Below, piece after piece: positions 1 to 8,488 of a stretch of DNA of 64,000 nucleotides. The stretch's first letter is position 1; each line of letters opens with the position of its first letter. Source of the DNA: Muraenolepis orangiensis (Eukaryota; Chordata; Actinopteri; Gadiformes; Muraenolepididae); the NCBI GenBank assembly GCA_027704905.1, contig CM051001.1, positions 26,553,237 through 26,617,236 of the forward strand. The letters are read 5' to 3'. A program made the position numbers and the translations under genes. Below the pieces are notes generated by a model. That model searched no databases. It saw nothing but the letters and a program-made list of their open reading frames with translations, and was not told the origin of the DNA.

Positions 1-299
1 TAGTTCATCCGCGAAATTATTAGAACATAATTGCAGCACATCACTTCCGCGAAAATGTTCCGTAATATCATAGTAACCAAAACGCAGTCACAGCGCCCCC
101 AGCAGGCCGTCTTCAGAAGAGCGCCTGGTGTTTCCAGCTGCTGTAAAACGCTTCAACATCTTTTACAGTTACTTTCAGCTTCTTCTTTATTTAACGACCC
201 ATTCAATACCTATTCAAGACTGAAGCTTTGATTTTAGTTCAATATGTGTACGTTCAACGATTGAACGTTGTAGAACAAATGTGTATTCTATACAATTAT
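1..299. other. Intergenic, no gene recognised
   Basis: A short open frame of 66 codons at 31-231 has no recognisable domain. A GC-richer segment around 35-130 contains a CGGAAGT-type ETS motif on the minus strand and could be the edge of a promoter, but nothing decides this. The gene expected left of ppid in vertebrates is fnip2; no exon of it was recognised. Confidence 0.4.
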
Positions 300-545
300 G
301 TATATATTACATTTACATTTACATTTAGGGCATTTGGCAGACGCTTTTATCCAAAGCGACTTACAAGGTGTACATTAGTTGAAGCAGACAATAGCATAAC
401 ACTGGGGTACGCAAACATATAAATACAGCAGTTCACAAGTATTCATATTGACAAGATGAATAACACAATTTCGTACTGCTAGGTCACCTGCTTAAGTAGC
501 TGTGATAAGAGCGTGTTAACAACATTAAGGACATACACTTGCTAT
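300..545 (+). repeat. L2-type LINE/SINE 3' tail, copy 1
   Basis: Tandem ATTTAC hexamers are followed by the conserved motif GGCAGACGCTTTTATCCAAA and then GCGACTTACAA. This motif, or its complement GTCGCTTTGGATAAAAGCG, is the 3' end of a LINE remnant at 26213-26650 in this window, as in teleost L2-type LINEs and their SINE partners. The segment is the reverse complement of 2530-2768, so the two copies form an inverted pair about 2 kb apart. Confidence 0.65.
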
Positions 546-1137
546 ATATTATATTACACTTGCCATATATTATGGCATATAATGATATATTTGTACATAT
601 TGTACATATATATATTTTATTTTTATTTTTATTTTATTTATTTATATTAGTATATATATATATATATATTATACATACAATAAGATTATATATAGAACAT
701 TAAATCAGTATTAAACCAAACATTTTATTAGATATTTATAAAATATGTTTGCTGTTAAATAATATTTCAGCGTTAAACTGACAGAAGGACAACACTGGTG
801 TCATGGCAACAGTGGGTTGCTTGGCAACCGACTGTGACCAGGTGGGTCAGGTGACACCAGGTGGGTCAGGTGACTTCAGGTGGGTCATGTGACTCCAGGT
901 GTGTCGGCCCTCAGGTAACAGAAGCTATGGATGCCCATAGAGGGAACAGGATCCTGTTTACAGGTGAGGCAGTATAGTCTTTCTATCTCTGGTTCACCTG
1001 CCAAGACAAAAAAAACCTTGACAAACTGATCATATTTATAACTGGAATATTAACTCAGGTTCATTATTGATTCAGGTTCAGATTCATTGAATATTGATAA
1101 AGGGTTTGTATCATGACGTTACCACAGTGGTGATGTT
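546..1137. other. AT-rich intergenic DNA with a short minisatellite
   Basis: Mostly A+T, with TATATA runs at 600-670. A roughly 20-bp unit with core CCAGGTGGGTCAGGTGAC is repeated about four times at 836-905. No gene seen. Confidence 0.6.
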
Positions 1138-1235
1138 ATGAATAGTATGTTAATAACTGCGAAGCATAATAAGGAATGCTGTTGTCTCAGATGTAACTAT
1201 ATAATTATTATTAATAACTTAATCAATATAAAGCG

Positions 1236-1505
1236 TGTGTCCCAGGTCCGGACGGGGTGGGAGACTACAGGTCCAGGAGATCAGATGGCGTCCCCTGCTG
1301 GGTGGGGGAAGGGAATGCGTCTCCAGAGGCCAGCGGGGGGCTGGCCTACCTGACCAGGGCTCCTCCTGCTCCTCCTCCAGGGGTCTCGGGGGTCCCAGGG
1401 TATGGGCGGTCCGGACCTCCTCCCCAGGTGGGGGCAGTGGGCTGGGGGTGGAGCTACAACCAGCTGCTCAACAGAACCACGCTGCTCAGCAACATGCAGA
1501 TCAAG
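1236..1505 (+). other. Possible exon of an unidentified gene
   Basis: A GC-rich island in AT-rich DNA is bounded by a good acceptor (TGTGTCCCAG before 1236) and a good donor (ATCAAG then GTGAGG after 1505). One plus-strand frame is open through it. It is rich in Gly and Pro and ends in a segment reading YNQLLNRTTLLSNMQIK. The family is not recognised. It could equally be a GC-rich intergenic island with chance splice motifs. Confidence 0.25.
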
Positions 1506-1557
1506 GTGAGGGGGTCCGAGTTCAGAGGTGAGGAGTGGCTGCAGGGAGTGGAGGTCA

Positions 1558-1790
1558 AGTGCATCATATTTATATTACTAATATGACTGAATATCATATT
1601 TATTTTATTAATATGACCAAATATCATATTTATATTACTAATATAACTAAATATCATATTTAGATTATTCATATGAGTAAACATCATAGTTATATTAATA
1701 ATATGACTGAATATCATATGTATATTATTAATATGACTAAATATCATATTTATATTACTAACATGACTGAATATCATATTTATATTGAGT
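1558..1790. repeat. AT-rich minisatellite, about 30-bp unit
   Basis: About eight degenerate copies of a unit with core AATATCATATTTATATTA, starting directly after the possible exon region. The minus-strand open frame through it is a repeat artefact (MIFSHI-type repeats). Confidence 0.85.
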
Positions 1791-1983
1791 AATTTATCAA
1801 ATGCTTTTATCCACTGACTAGTGAGGCTGAGACTAACTAACTAAGTAAGTACAGGTCACACTAACAGTGTGAATGTGATGGTTGTGATTGGTTGACAGAA
1901 GACTGACATACAGATGGGGGAGGAGCAGTAAGACACGCTTCTGGTCGCCGTCAGGACTCACTTCCTGTTGACACGAGGAGTTT

Positions 1984-1996
1984 GAACGTTCTAGAA
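1984..1996 (+). promoter_or_regulatory. Perfect heat-shock element, distal
   Basis: GAAcgTTCtaGAA is a canonical three-unit inverted HSF-binding element, about 1.1 kb upstream of the ppid start codon. The motif is seen directly; function is inferred. Confidence 0.4.
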
Positions 1997-2138
1997 TAAA
2001 GCAACACACTGTGTCTCCATCCCTTTGACTGAAGGAATCCTCCATTGAGTTGTGCTTTATTTGAATTGACTGAAAGTGTCCTTCAAGCTGGTTAGAGAAC
2101 CTTCCAGAACAATCAAATAGACTGTTCCTCTAGAAGAG

Positions 2139-2151
2139 AACCTTCCAGAAC
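2139..2151 (+). promoter_or_regulatory. Perfect heat-shock element, middle
   Basis: GAAccTTCcaGAA with ideal 2-bp spacing, about 950 bp upstream of the ppid start codon. It sits in a repeated phrase, also at 2097-2110, where the spacing is 3 bp and therefore imperfect. Confidence 0.4.
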
Positions 2152-2485
2152 AATACAAGAGATACAAGATACAATATATTTGTATTGGCCAATTGCAACA
2201 GGTACATTGGAATGCTTACTCCCCATTCCCTCCTGCAGTATCGTTTCCAAAAACGATACCATACAAATAAAAATAATATATACAATACAAATTAAAAAGA
2301 GCAGCAAAGTGGCTGTTAAATGATATGTACATGTGTTGAATGTACATGTTTTCTTTTTACAAAAATCTTGAAAAGCATTTAAAGTGCCAGTAGTGCAGCA
2401 GCATCATGAATACAGTGCAGAACAGTGCAGTAACTGTGATGAGTCCAGAAAGTCCAGCAAAGTATGACAGTGTAATGTTAATGAC
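2150..2485 (-). repeat. Dispersed repeat (3' tail GGGGAGTAAGCATTCC family)
   Basis: The reverse complement of this segment matches 10740-10905. Shorter relatives are at 54545-54612 and 59695-59762. All carry GGAATGGGGAGTAAGCATTC followed by an ATAAA-type signal and TCTTGTAT. It is probably the 3' end of a retroposon family; the class cannot be decided from sequence alone. Confidence 0.6.
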
Positions 2486-2529
2486 AATATTATGATAGTC
2501 CTGACATTAATAGCTCTTAGCATGTTGTA

Positions 2530-2768
2530 TATTCTAGCAAGTGTATATCCTTAATGTTGATAACACGCTCTTATCACAGCTACTTAAGCAGGTGACCTGG
2601 CAGTACCAAATTGTGTTATTCATCTTGTTAATATGAATACTTGTGAACTGCTCTATTTTTATGTTCGCGTACCTCAGTGTTATGCTATTATCTGCTTCAA
2701 CAAATGTACACCTTGTAAGTCGCTTTGGATAAAAGCGTCTGCCAAATGCCCTAAATGTAAATGTAAAT
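2530..2768 (-). repeat. L2-type LINE/SINE 3' tail, copy 2
   Basis: Reverse complement of 300-545, ending in ATGTAA-type hexamers at 2752-2768. It shares the same internal block around the phrase CTTGTTAATATGAATACTTG. It lies about 320 bp upstream of the ppid start codon. Confidence 0.65.
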
Positions 2769-2831
2769 AGTGGCAGCACTCCTAGCGGTTCAGTAGGCGC
2801 ACTGGATAAAACAGACTGTTCCTCTAGGGGA

Positions 2832-2844
2832 GAACCTTCCAGAA
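2832..2844 (+). promoter_or_regulatory. Perfect heat-shock element, proximal to ppid
   Basis: GAAccTTCcaGAA lies about 250 bp upstream of the ppid start codon. Cyclophilin 40 is an Hsp90 co-chaperone, so heat-shock-factor control would be functionally sensible. The motif is seen; regulation is inferred. Confidence 0.5.
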
Positions 2845-2884
2845 CAATAAAACAGACTTCCTCTACTAATATCATTAAATATAT

Positions 2885-3020
2885 ATCTTGTGAGACTTGG
2901 AGCTCATCGTTTGTGGCGTGACTGCTCGCGAGACTTGGACCTCAGTTTCTGGCGTGACTGCTCGCGATACTTGGAGCTCATCGTTTCTGGCGTGACTGCT
3001 CGCGAGACTTGGAGCTCAGC
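2885..3020 (+). promoter_or_regulatory. ppid promoter/5' UTR with repeats carrying CTCGCGAGA
   Basis: Three to four copies of a repeat of about 55-60 bp (core GGCGTGACTGCTCGCGA) run up to about 70 bp before the ppid ATG. Two copies contain CTCGCGAGA, nine of the ten bases of the TCTCGCGAGA palindrome common in TATA-less housekeeping promoters; a third has CTCGCGATA. No TATA box is evident. The position directly upstream of the first coding exon makes this the likely core promoter or 5' UTR. Confidence 0.6.
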
Positions 3021-3090
3021 GACTGCTAGTGTTCCCGGCTCCCCGTGTTAGCTCCATTCGTCTAACCGTCCTGATCTCCAGTCCAACATC

Positions 3091-6000
3091 ATGTCTCACG
3101 AAATCCCGAACTCCAAGCCGTCCAACCCGGAGAACCCGCGAGTCTTCCTCGACGTGGACATCGGTGGAGAAAGAGGTCAGAACAAACTAAATAAAAACAT
3201 TTAAAAACAACAACAGTAGTAGCATGACTAGCCATGGAGTAGCGGTTAGCATCGCTAGCTTAGCATCGACCCGTGTGCCCGTATCGAAACTTCCCGAAGT
3301 ATCGATACGGACACACGGGTCGATAATGATCGATTGAGATGCGGTAGTGGGACCGACACAGTTGATCAGGGGTCAAAGTTCAGTGTACCGGTATATGGAA
3401 CCACGTGGCCCCGTTACCAAGCCAACGGGTACAGCCTCCCTTTACTAAGACAACGGATACATCCTCCCGTTACCAAGACAACGTGTACATCCTCTCATGG
3501 TCGTCTGTTGCCATGGCGACGTGTACCCCGTAGCCTCGACACGTGACTCATCACATGTGCAATACAGTGTATAAATGTGTTTTTGTTTTTGTCACTTAAC
3601 TGGATGTGGTCCATGTGACTGTCACATGGTCGCAATATTTTATTTTTAATGTTAGCAAACTTATAATAATTCGAGTATTGCTGTGCGTGGCAGTACAGTC
3701 ATGTGTGTACAGCGAGTACAGCCGGGGACTGAGGCAGCAGCCTTGGGGTGCTCCGGTGTTGAGGACCAGAGTGGATGAGATGTTGTTCCCAACCCTCACC
3801 ACTTGAGGCCTGCCCGTCAGGAAGTCCATCATCTAGTTACAGATGGGGGCGCCCAGACCTAGGTCCCTCAGTTTCAGAACTCTGGTCAGCGCAGGTCTTA
3901 AAGACACATGGGATAGAACTCCATCTGGGCCGGCTGCCTTCCCTGCCTTCACCCTCCTGAAGGTTCTGCGGACCTCGGACTCGGACAGTTGTAGAACGTA
4001 GTCCTCTTGGGTGAATGTTCAATTTGTTGGTCGGCTCAGAGTTCTCCCTTTCAAAGCGAGTGTAGAACGTGTTCAGCTCGTCTGGTAGGTTCGGATCTTT
4101 GTTGGTGACTGCCCCTGAGCTCCCCTTGTAGTTGGAGAGGACCCTCAGACCTTGCCACATACTTCTGGTGTCAGAGTCGCCAAACAATTGTTTTTGTAAT
4201 CCAATTTACCCTTCTTGATGGCTTTTCTGAGTTCATACTTGGCCTTCTTGTAGTGATCAGTTGCCTGTTGTGAAAGCCGTTCCTTTAGTTTGTTCCGTAG
4301 TCAGCATTTATCCGTGGTTTGCGGGAATGAGCTAACAGACCTTTTTGAGATGCATTCCTCCACTAGCTTGTGAATGTATGCTGTGACATGATCTGTATAC
4401 ACATCTAGGTCAGTGGTCTTAAATACACTCCAGTCTGTGATTTCCAGCCCACCCTGCAGATGCATTATGATGTAATCTGTCCAGCGACGCACGTTCCTCA
4501 CAGTTGTGGACGTGGTCTTTAACTTTTGTTTGTAAACAGGAAGTAGAAGCACGGAGGCGTGGTCTGATTTCCCGAAAACCAGCCGTGCAACAGCACGATA
4601 AGTGTGCTCAATGGTGGAATAGCAGTGATCAAGAGTCTTGTTGTGTCTTGTCGGACATGAGATGTTGATAGTATTTTGGCAATACCTTTTATAAATCTGA
4701 TTTATCATATATAATCATGATATATCACTGTAAAGACCTACCACTATAGATCACTAGATGTAAAAACCACTCCATGTCCAGATCCACTAAATGTCTGTTT
4801 GCTCTCCAGCGGGCCGGCTTGTTCTGGAGCTGTTTGCTGACATCACTCCTAGAACAGCGGAGAACTTCCGGGCTCTGTGCACCGGGGAAAAGGGAGAGGG
4901 AAAGTCTTCCGGGAAACCGCTCCACTTCAAGAACTGTCCCTTCCACCGCAGTGAGTAGAGGGAACACTGTTCTAACTTTTAGAACCATACACTGTTCTAC
5001 CTTCTAGAATCACACACTGTTCTATCTTCAGAAGCACACACTGTTCTCCCTTCTAGAAGCGCACAACGTTCTCTAGAACCACACACTGTTCTACCTTTTA
5101 GAACCACACTGTTCTACCTTCTAGAACCACACCCTGTTCTCTAGAACCACACACCACTCTGTACGTTGGTGTGATAGAACATCAGAACAGTAACCGTGGT
5201 CTCCTCCAGTCATCAAGGGCTTCATGCTCCAGGGAGGAGATTTCTCCAAGCAGGACGGAACCGGAGGAGAGAGCATCTACGGAGAGAAGTTTGAAGACGA
5301 GAACTTCCACTACAAGGTGACCTTAGGGACTCCACTAAACCTTAGTGATTCACCACATAGCCCTCCTCATCTAGCCTTAGGAAGCATGCTCAGGCTAACC
5401 TAGCACTCCTCTCCTAGCCTGAGTTAGCGTGCTAACGTAGCACACCTTTTAGCATAAGTAAGCGCGCTAATGTAGCACACCTATTTTAGCCTAATTAAGC
5501 GTGCTAATGTAGCCCTCTCCTAGCCTGAGTTAGTGTGCTAATGTAGCCCTCCTCTCTTAGCCCGAGTAAGCGTGCTAATGTAGCCTGAGTTAGCATGCTA
5601 TGATAGCGTCCTCTCCTAGCCTGAGTTAGTGTGCTAACGTAGCCGTCCTCTCTTAGCATGACAGGGTGGGTCTTCTCAGCATGGCGAACGCGGGGCCGAA
5701 CACCAACGGCTCCCAGTTCTTCCTCACCACTGTGGCCACGCCCCACCTGGACGGGAAACACGTGGTGTTCGGTCAGGTGCTCCGGGGCCTCGGGCTGGTG
5801 AAGACCATGGAGGCTTTGGAGACAAAGGAGGACACGCCGCTCAAGGTACCATGCTAACCACACCTCACGCCGCCCAAGGTACCATGCTAACCACACCTCA
5901 CACTGCCCAAGGTACCATGCTAACCACACCTCACGCCGCCCAAGGTACCATGCTAACCACACCTCACGCCGCCCAAGGTACCATGCTAACCACACCTCAC

Positions 6001-8286
6001 GCTGCCCAAGGTACCATGCTAACCACACCTCACGCCGCTCAAGGTACCATGCTAACCTCGCGCTGAAGAACTGGGGCTGCTGTATAGCAATAGTTCATTG
6101 ATGCACACATTCAAGATTTAAGATGTTTTTAGTACAAAGTACAAAGGGATGCCTGCAGTTTGAAGATTTTTTGTGTTATTAACACTATAAAAACATATTC
6201 ACACATTCATTGTTAAGTACATTGGTGATGATGATATTGATGATTGTGATAGTGATGATGATGATGTCCTCCAGCCCTGTGTGATCGCAGACTGTGGTGA
6301 ATACAAGGAGGGGGCCGCCTGGGACGGGGCCCCCAGCGACGGCTCAGGAGACGCCCACCCGGACTTCCCCGAGGACTCGGACGTGGACTTCAAAGACGTA
6401 CGTATGGACCGGGGCTCCTCCCACTGGGCACCCTGATGATGTCACCAGGAAATTAAGGATTAAGGTGTCCTTCATGTTCCCGTGTTGTTGGTGTCCAGGT
6501 GGACAAGGTTCTGTCGGTGGCCGACGACGTCAAGAACATCGGGAACGACTTCTTCAAGAAGCAGGATTGGGCGTCGGCCATCAAGAAGTACTCTAAGGCC
6601 CTGCGGTGAGGAACCTTCGGGATGCTCTACTTCCTGCCTCCCAGCCCCCCCACACTCAAGTAGCTCTAGAGAAATCTATTTTTACGTGCGCTTTTAGTCC
6701 TCATACGGGATCTGTCAATTGAGTCTTTATTTTAAAAGTCCCCTAGTGACTCAGACGTTAAATACTGCATGAACAAGGTTCTAAAGAGAAGCTCCTCCTC
6801 TGAATCAGAGGAGTGATAACGGCGTACATACTGTCTGCTCCTGCAGGTACCTGGAGGTGAGTGGGGAGGTGCTGGAGGAGGACGAGCAGCTCCAGACCCG
6901 ACTGGAGCCGGTAGCACTGAGCTGTACCCTCAACAAGGCAGCCTGTCAGCTCAAGCTCTGCCTGTGGCAGGAGGCCCTGGACAGCTGCAACCAGGTGAGT
7001 CTGGACCACCGGGTGGGACTGGACCATCAAGTGTGACTGGACCAAGAGTGTTAATTCCTTGTGTTTCCATCATGCCAGGTGTTGGAGCTAGATGAGTCCA
7101 ACACCAAAGCCCTGTTCCGCCGGTCCCAGGCCTGGCAGGGCCTCAAGGACCTGGACCAGGCCATGGTAAGAACCTCACACACACACACACAAAGAAATAC
7201 CTGGTAAAGGCCAGTCTGTACTGGCAGTACTACCTGGTAGAGACGGTCTGTACTGCAGTACTACCTGGTAGAGACGGTCTGTACTGCAGTACTACCTGGT
7301 AGAGACGGTCTGTACTGCAGTACTACCTGGTAGAGACGGTCTGTACGGCAGTACTACCTGGTAGAGACGGTCTGTACGGCAGTACTACCTGGTAGAGACG
7401 GTCTGTACTGCAGTACTACTGGTAGAGACGGTCTGTACTGCAGTACTACCTGGTAGAGGCCGGTGTGTACTGCAGTACTACTTGGTAGAGGCGGTCTGTA
7501 CTGCAGTACTACCTGGTAGAGGACTGTCTGTACTGCAGTACTACCTGGTAGAGGCAGGTCTGTACTGCAGTACTACCTGGTAGAGGCCGGTATGTACTGC
7601 AGTACTACCTGGTAGAGGCGGTCTGTACTGCAGTACTACCTGGTAGAGGACGGTCTGTACTGCAGTACTACCTGGTAGAGGCGGTCTGTACTGCAGTACT
7701 ACCTGGTAGAGACGGTCTGTACTGCAGTACTACCTGGTAGAGACGGTCTGTACTGCAGTACTACCTGGTAGAGACGGTCTGTACGGCAGTACTACCTGGT
7801 AGAGACGGTCTGTACTGCAGTACTACCTGGTAGAGACGGTCTGTACTGCAGTACTACCTGGTAGACGGTCTGTACGGCAGTACTACCTGGTAGAGACGGT
7901 CTGTACGGCAGTACTACCTGGTAGAGGCGGTCTGTACTGCAGTACTACCTGGTAGAGACGGTCTGTACGGCAGTACTACCTGGTAGAGGCCGGTCTGTAC
8001 TGCAGTACTACCTGGTAGAGGCGGTCTGTACTGACTCCTTGTGTTGTACACAGGCGGACCTGAAGAAGGCTCAGGACATCGCACCACAAGACAAAGGTAA
8101 GATTCCTCATTCTGAAGTCAAACCCTCCATTTCCTGTTTAAAATGTCAACCAGGATTTGGGGACCAATTAAAACCTCACTTCCTGTCTGTGTGTCAGCCG
8201 TCGCAGGGGAGATGAGGAGAGTCCAGATCAAAGTGAAGGAGGAAAAGGAGGCGGAGAAGAAGATCTACGCTAAGATGTTCTCCTGA
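3091..8286 (+). CDS. ppid: Peptidyl-prolyl cis-trans isomerase D (cyclophilin 40)
   Basis: Ten coding exons: 3091-3175, 4810-4950, 5210-5316, 5657-5845, 6275-6397, 6499-6605, 6847-6994, 7079-7165, 8054-8096, 8198-8286. All have GT-AG borders with matching phases and give 372 codons (human 370). Residues 15-185 form the cyclophilin domain. It contains the catalytic Arg in FHRIIKGFM (R75), QGGDF, MANAGPNTNGSQFF and the HLDGKHVVFG stretch. Exons 6-10 encode the TPR region (FFKKQDWASAIKKYSKAL, LELDESNTKALFRRSQAWQG, ADLKKAQDIAPQDK), which binds the Hsp90 C-terminus, and end in KKIYAKMFS. The protein is a cytosolic proline isomerase and Hsp90 co-chaperone in steroid-receptor complexes. The start is chosen because MSHEIPNSKPSNP matches the family N-terminus. 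The gene converges with etfdh, as in other vertebrates. Confidence 0.97.
3596..4710 (-). pseudogene. Decayed Rex1/CR1-like LINE in ppid intron 1
   Basis: Three minus-strand fragments resemble parts of the intact LINE at 42611-45839. In 5'-to-3' order they are: end of endonuclease plus linker (FGKSDH at about 4580-4560), a middle piece (MWQGLRVLSNYKG, LPDELNTFYTRFERENSEP), and reverse transcriptase (NTGAPQGCCLSPRLYSLYTH). Stops, frameshifts and an internal deletion show it is dead. It is a different, older subfamily from the two young copies. Confidence 0.8.
4950..5170. repeat. Short minisatellite in ppid intron 2
   Basis: Degenerate repeats of a 20-30-bp unit with core CACACTGTTCTACCTTCTAG, starting just after the exon 2 donor. 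Confidence 0.8.
5345..5656. repeat. Minisatellite filling ppid intron 3, including acceptor-like copies
   Basis: Roughly 35-50-bp units (core CTAGCCTGAGTTAGCGTGCTAA) occupy nearly the whole intron. The last unit supplies the real acceptor (CCTCTCTTAG before 5657). Earlier units carry the near-identical strings CTCTCCTAG or CTCTCTTAG at about 5410, 5515, 5550 and 5610. Confidence 0.85.
5841..6062. repeat. 33-bp minisatellite that copies the exon 4 splice donor of ppid
   Basis: About seven units of 33 bp. Each repeats the last bases of exon 4 plus the donor (GCCGCCCAAGGTACCATGC). The first unit is the real exon-intron junction at 5845/5846. The open frames through the array (MLTTPHAAQGT repeats) are artefacts of the unit being a multiple of three. 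Confidence 0.9.
7175..8040. repeat. Minisatellite filling ppid intron 8
   Basis: About 26 copies of a unit of roughly 30-33 bp (core TACCTGGTAGAGACGGTCTG, then TACTGCAGTAC) occupy almost the entire 888-bp intron, which lies between exon 8 (ends 7165) and exon 9 (starts 8054). Copies differ mainly by CTGCAG versus CGGCAG. Confidence 0.95.
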
Positions 8287-8316
8287 ACAGAGTACAGTCT
8301 GGAACCACCTGTTGTA

Positions 8317-8322
8317 TTTATT
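8317..8322 (-). terminator. Possible etfdh polyadenylation signal
   Basis: TTTATT on the plus strand reads AATAAA on the minus strand, 167 bp after the etfdh stop codon. It is the only canonical hexamer seen between that stop and the ppid stop. It lies inside the ppid 3' UTR, so the two transcripts may overlap at their ends. Confidence 0.5.
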
Positions 8323-8349
8323 ACCCTGACGTTCCATCAAGTTCTGTGA

Positions 8350-8355
8350 AATAAA
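8350..8355 (+). terminator. ppid polyadenylation signal
   Basis: AATAAA lies 64 bp after the ppid stop codon and is followed by a T-rich stretch (TTCTTTCTTGCTTTAA). Confidence 0.8.
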
Positions 8356-8488
8356 CCACATCCACTGTTCTTTCTTGCTTTAATCTTCTATACATTAATA
8401 TATTTTAGATGATCCTGCTGTAGTGTTCATAGGTAGGCACAATTAACGTCAGTCCAGTCTGAGCCCACTCAACGGCCAATCAAAGTGT

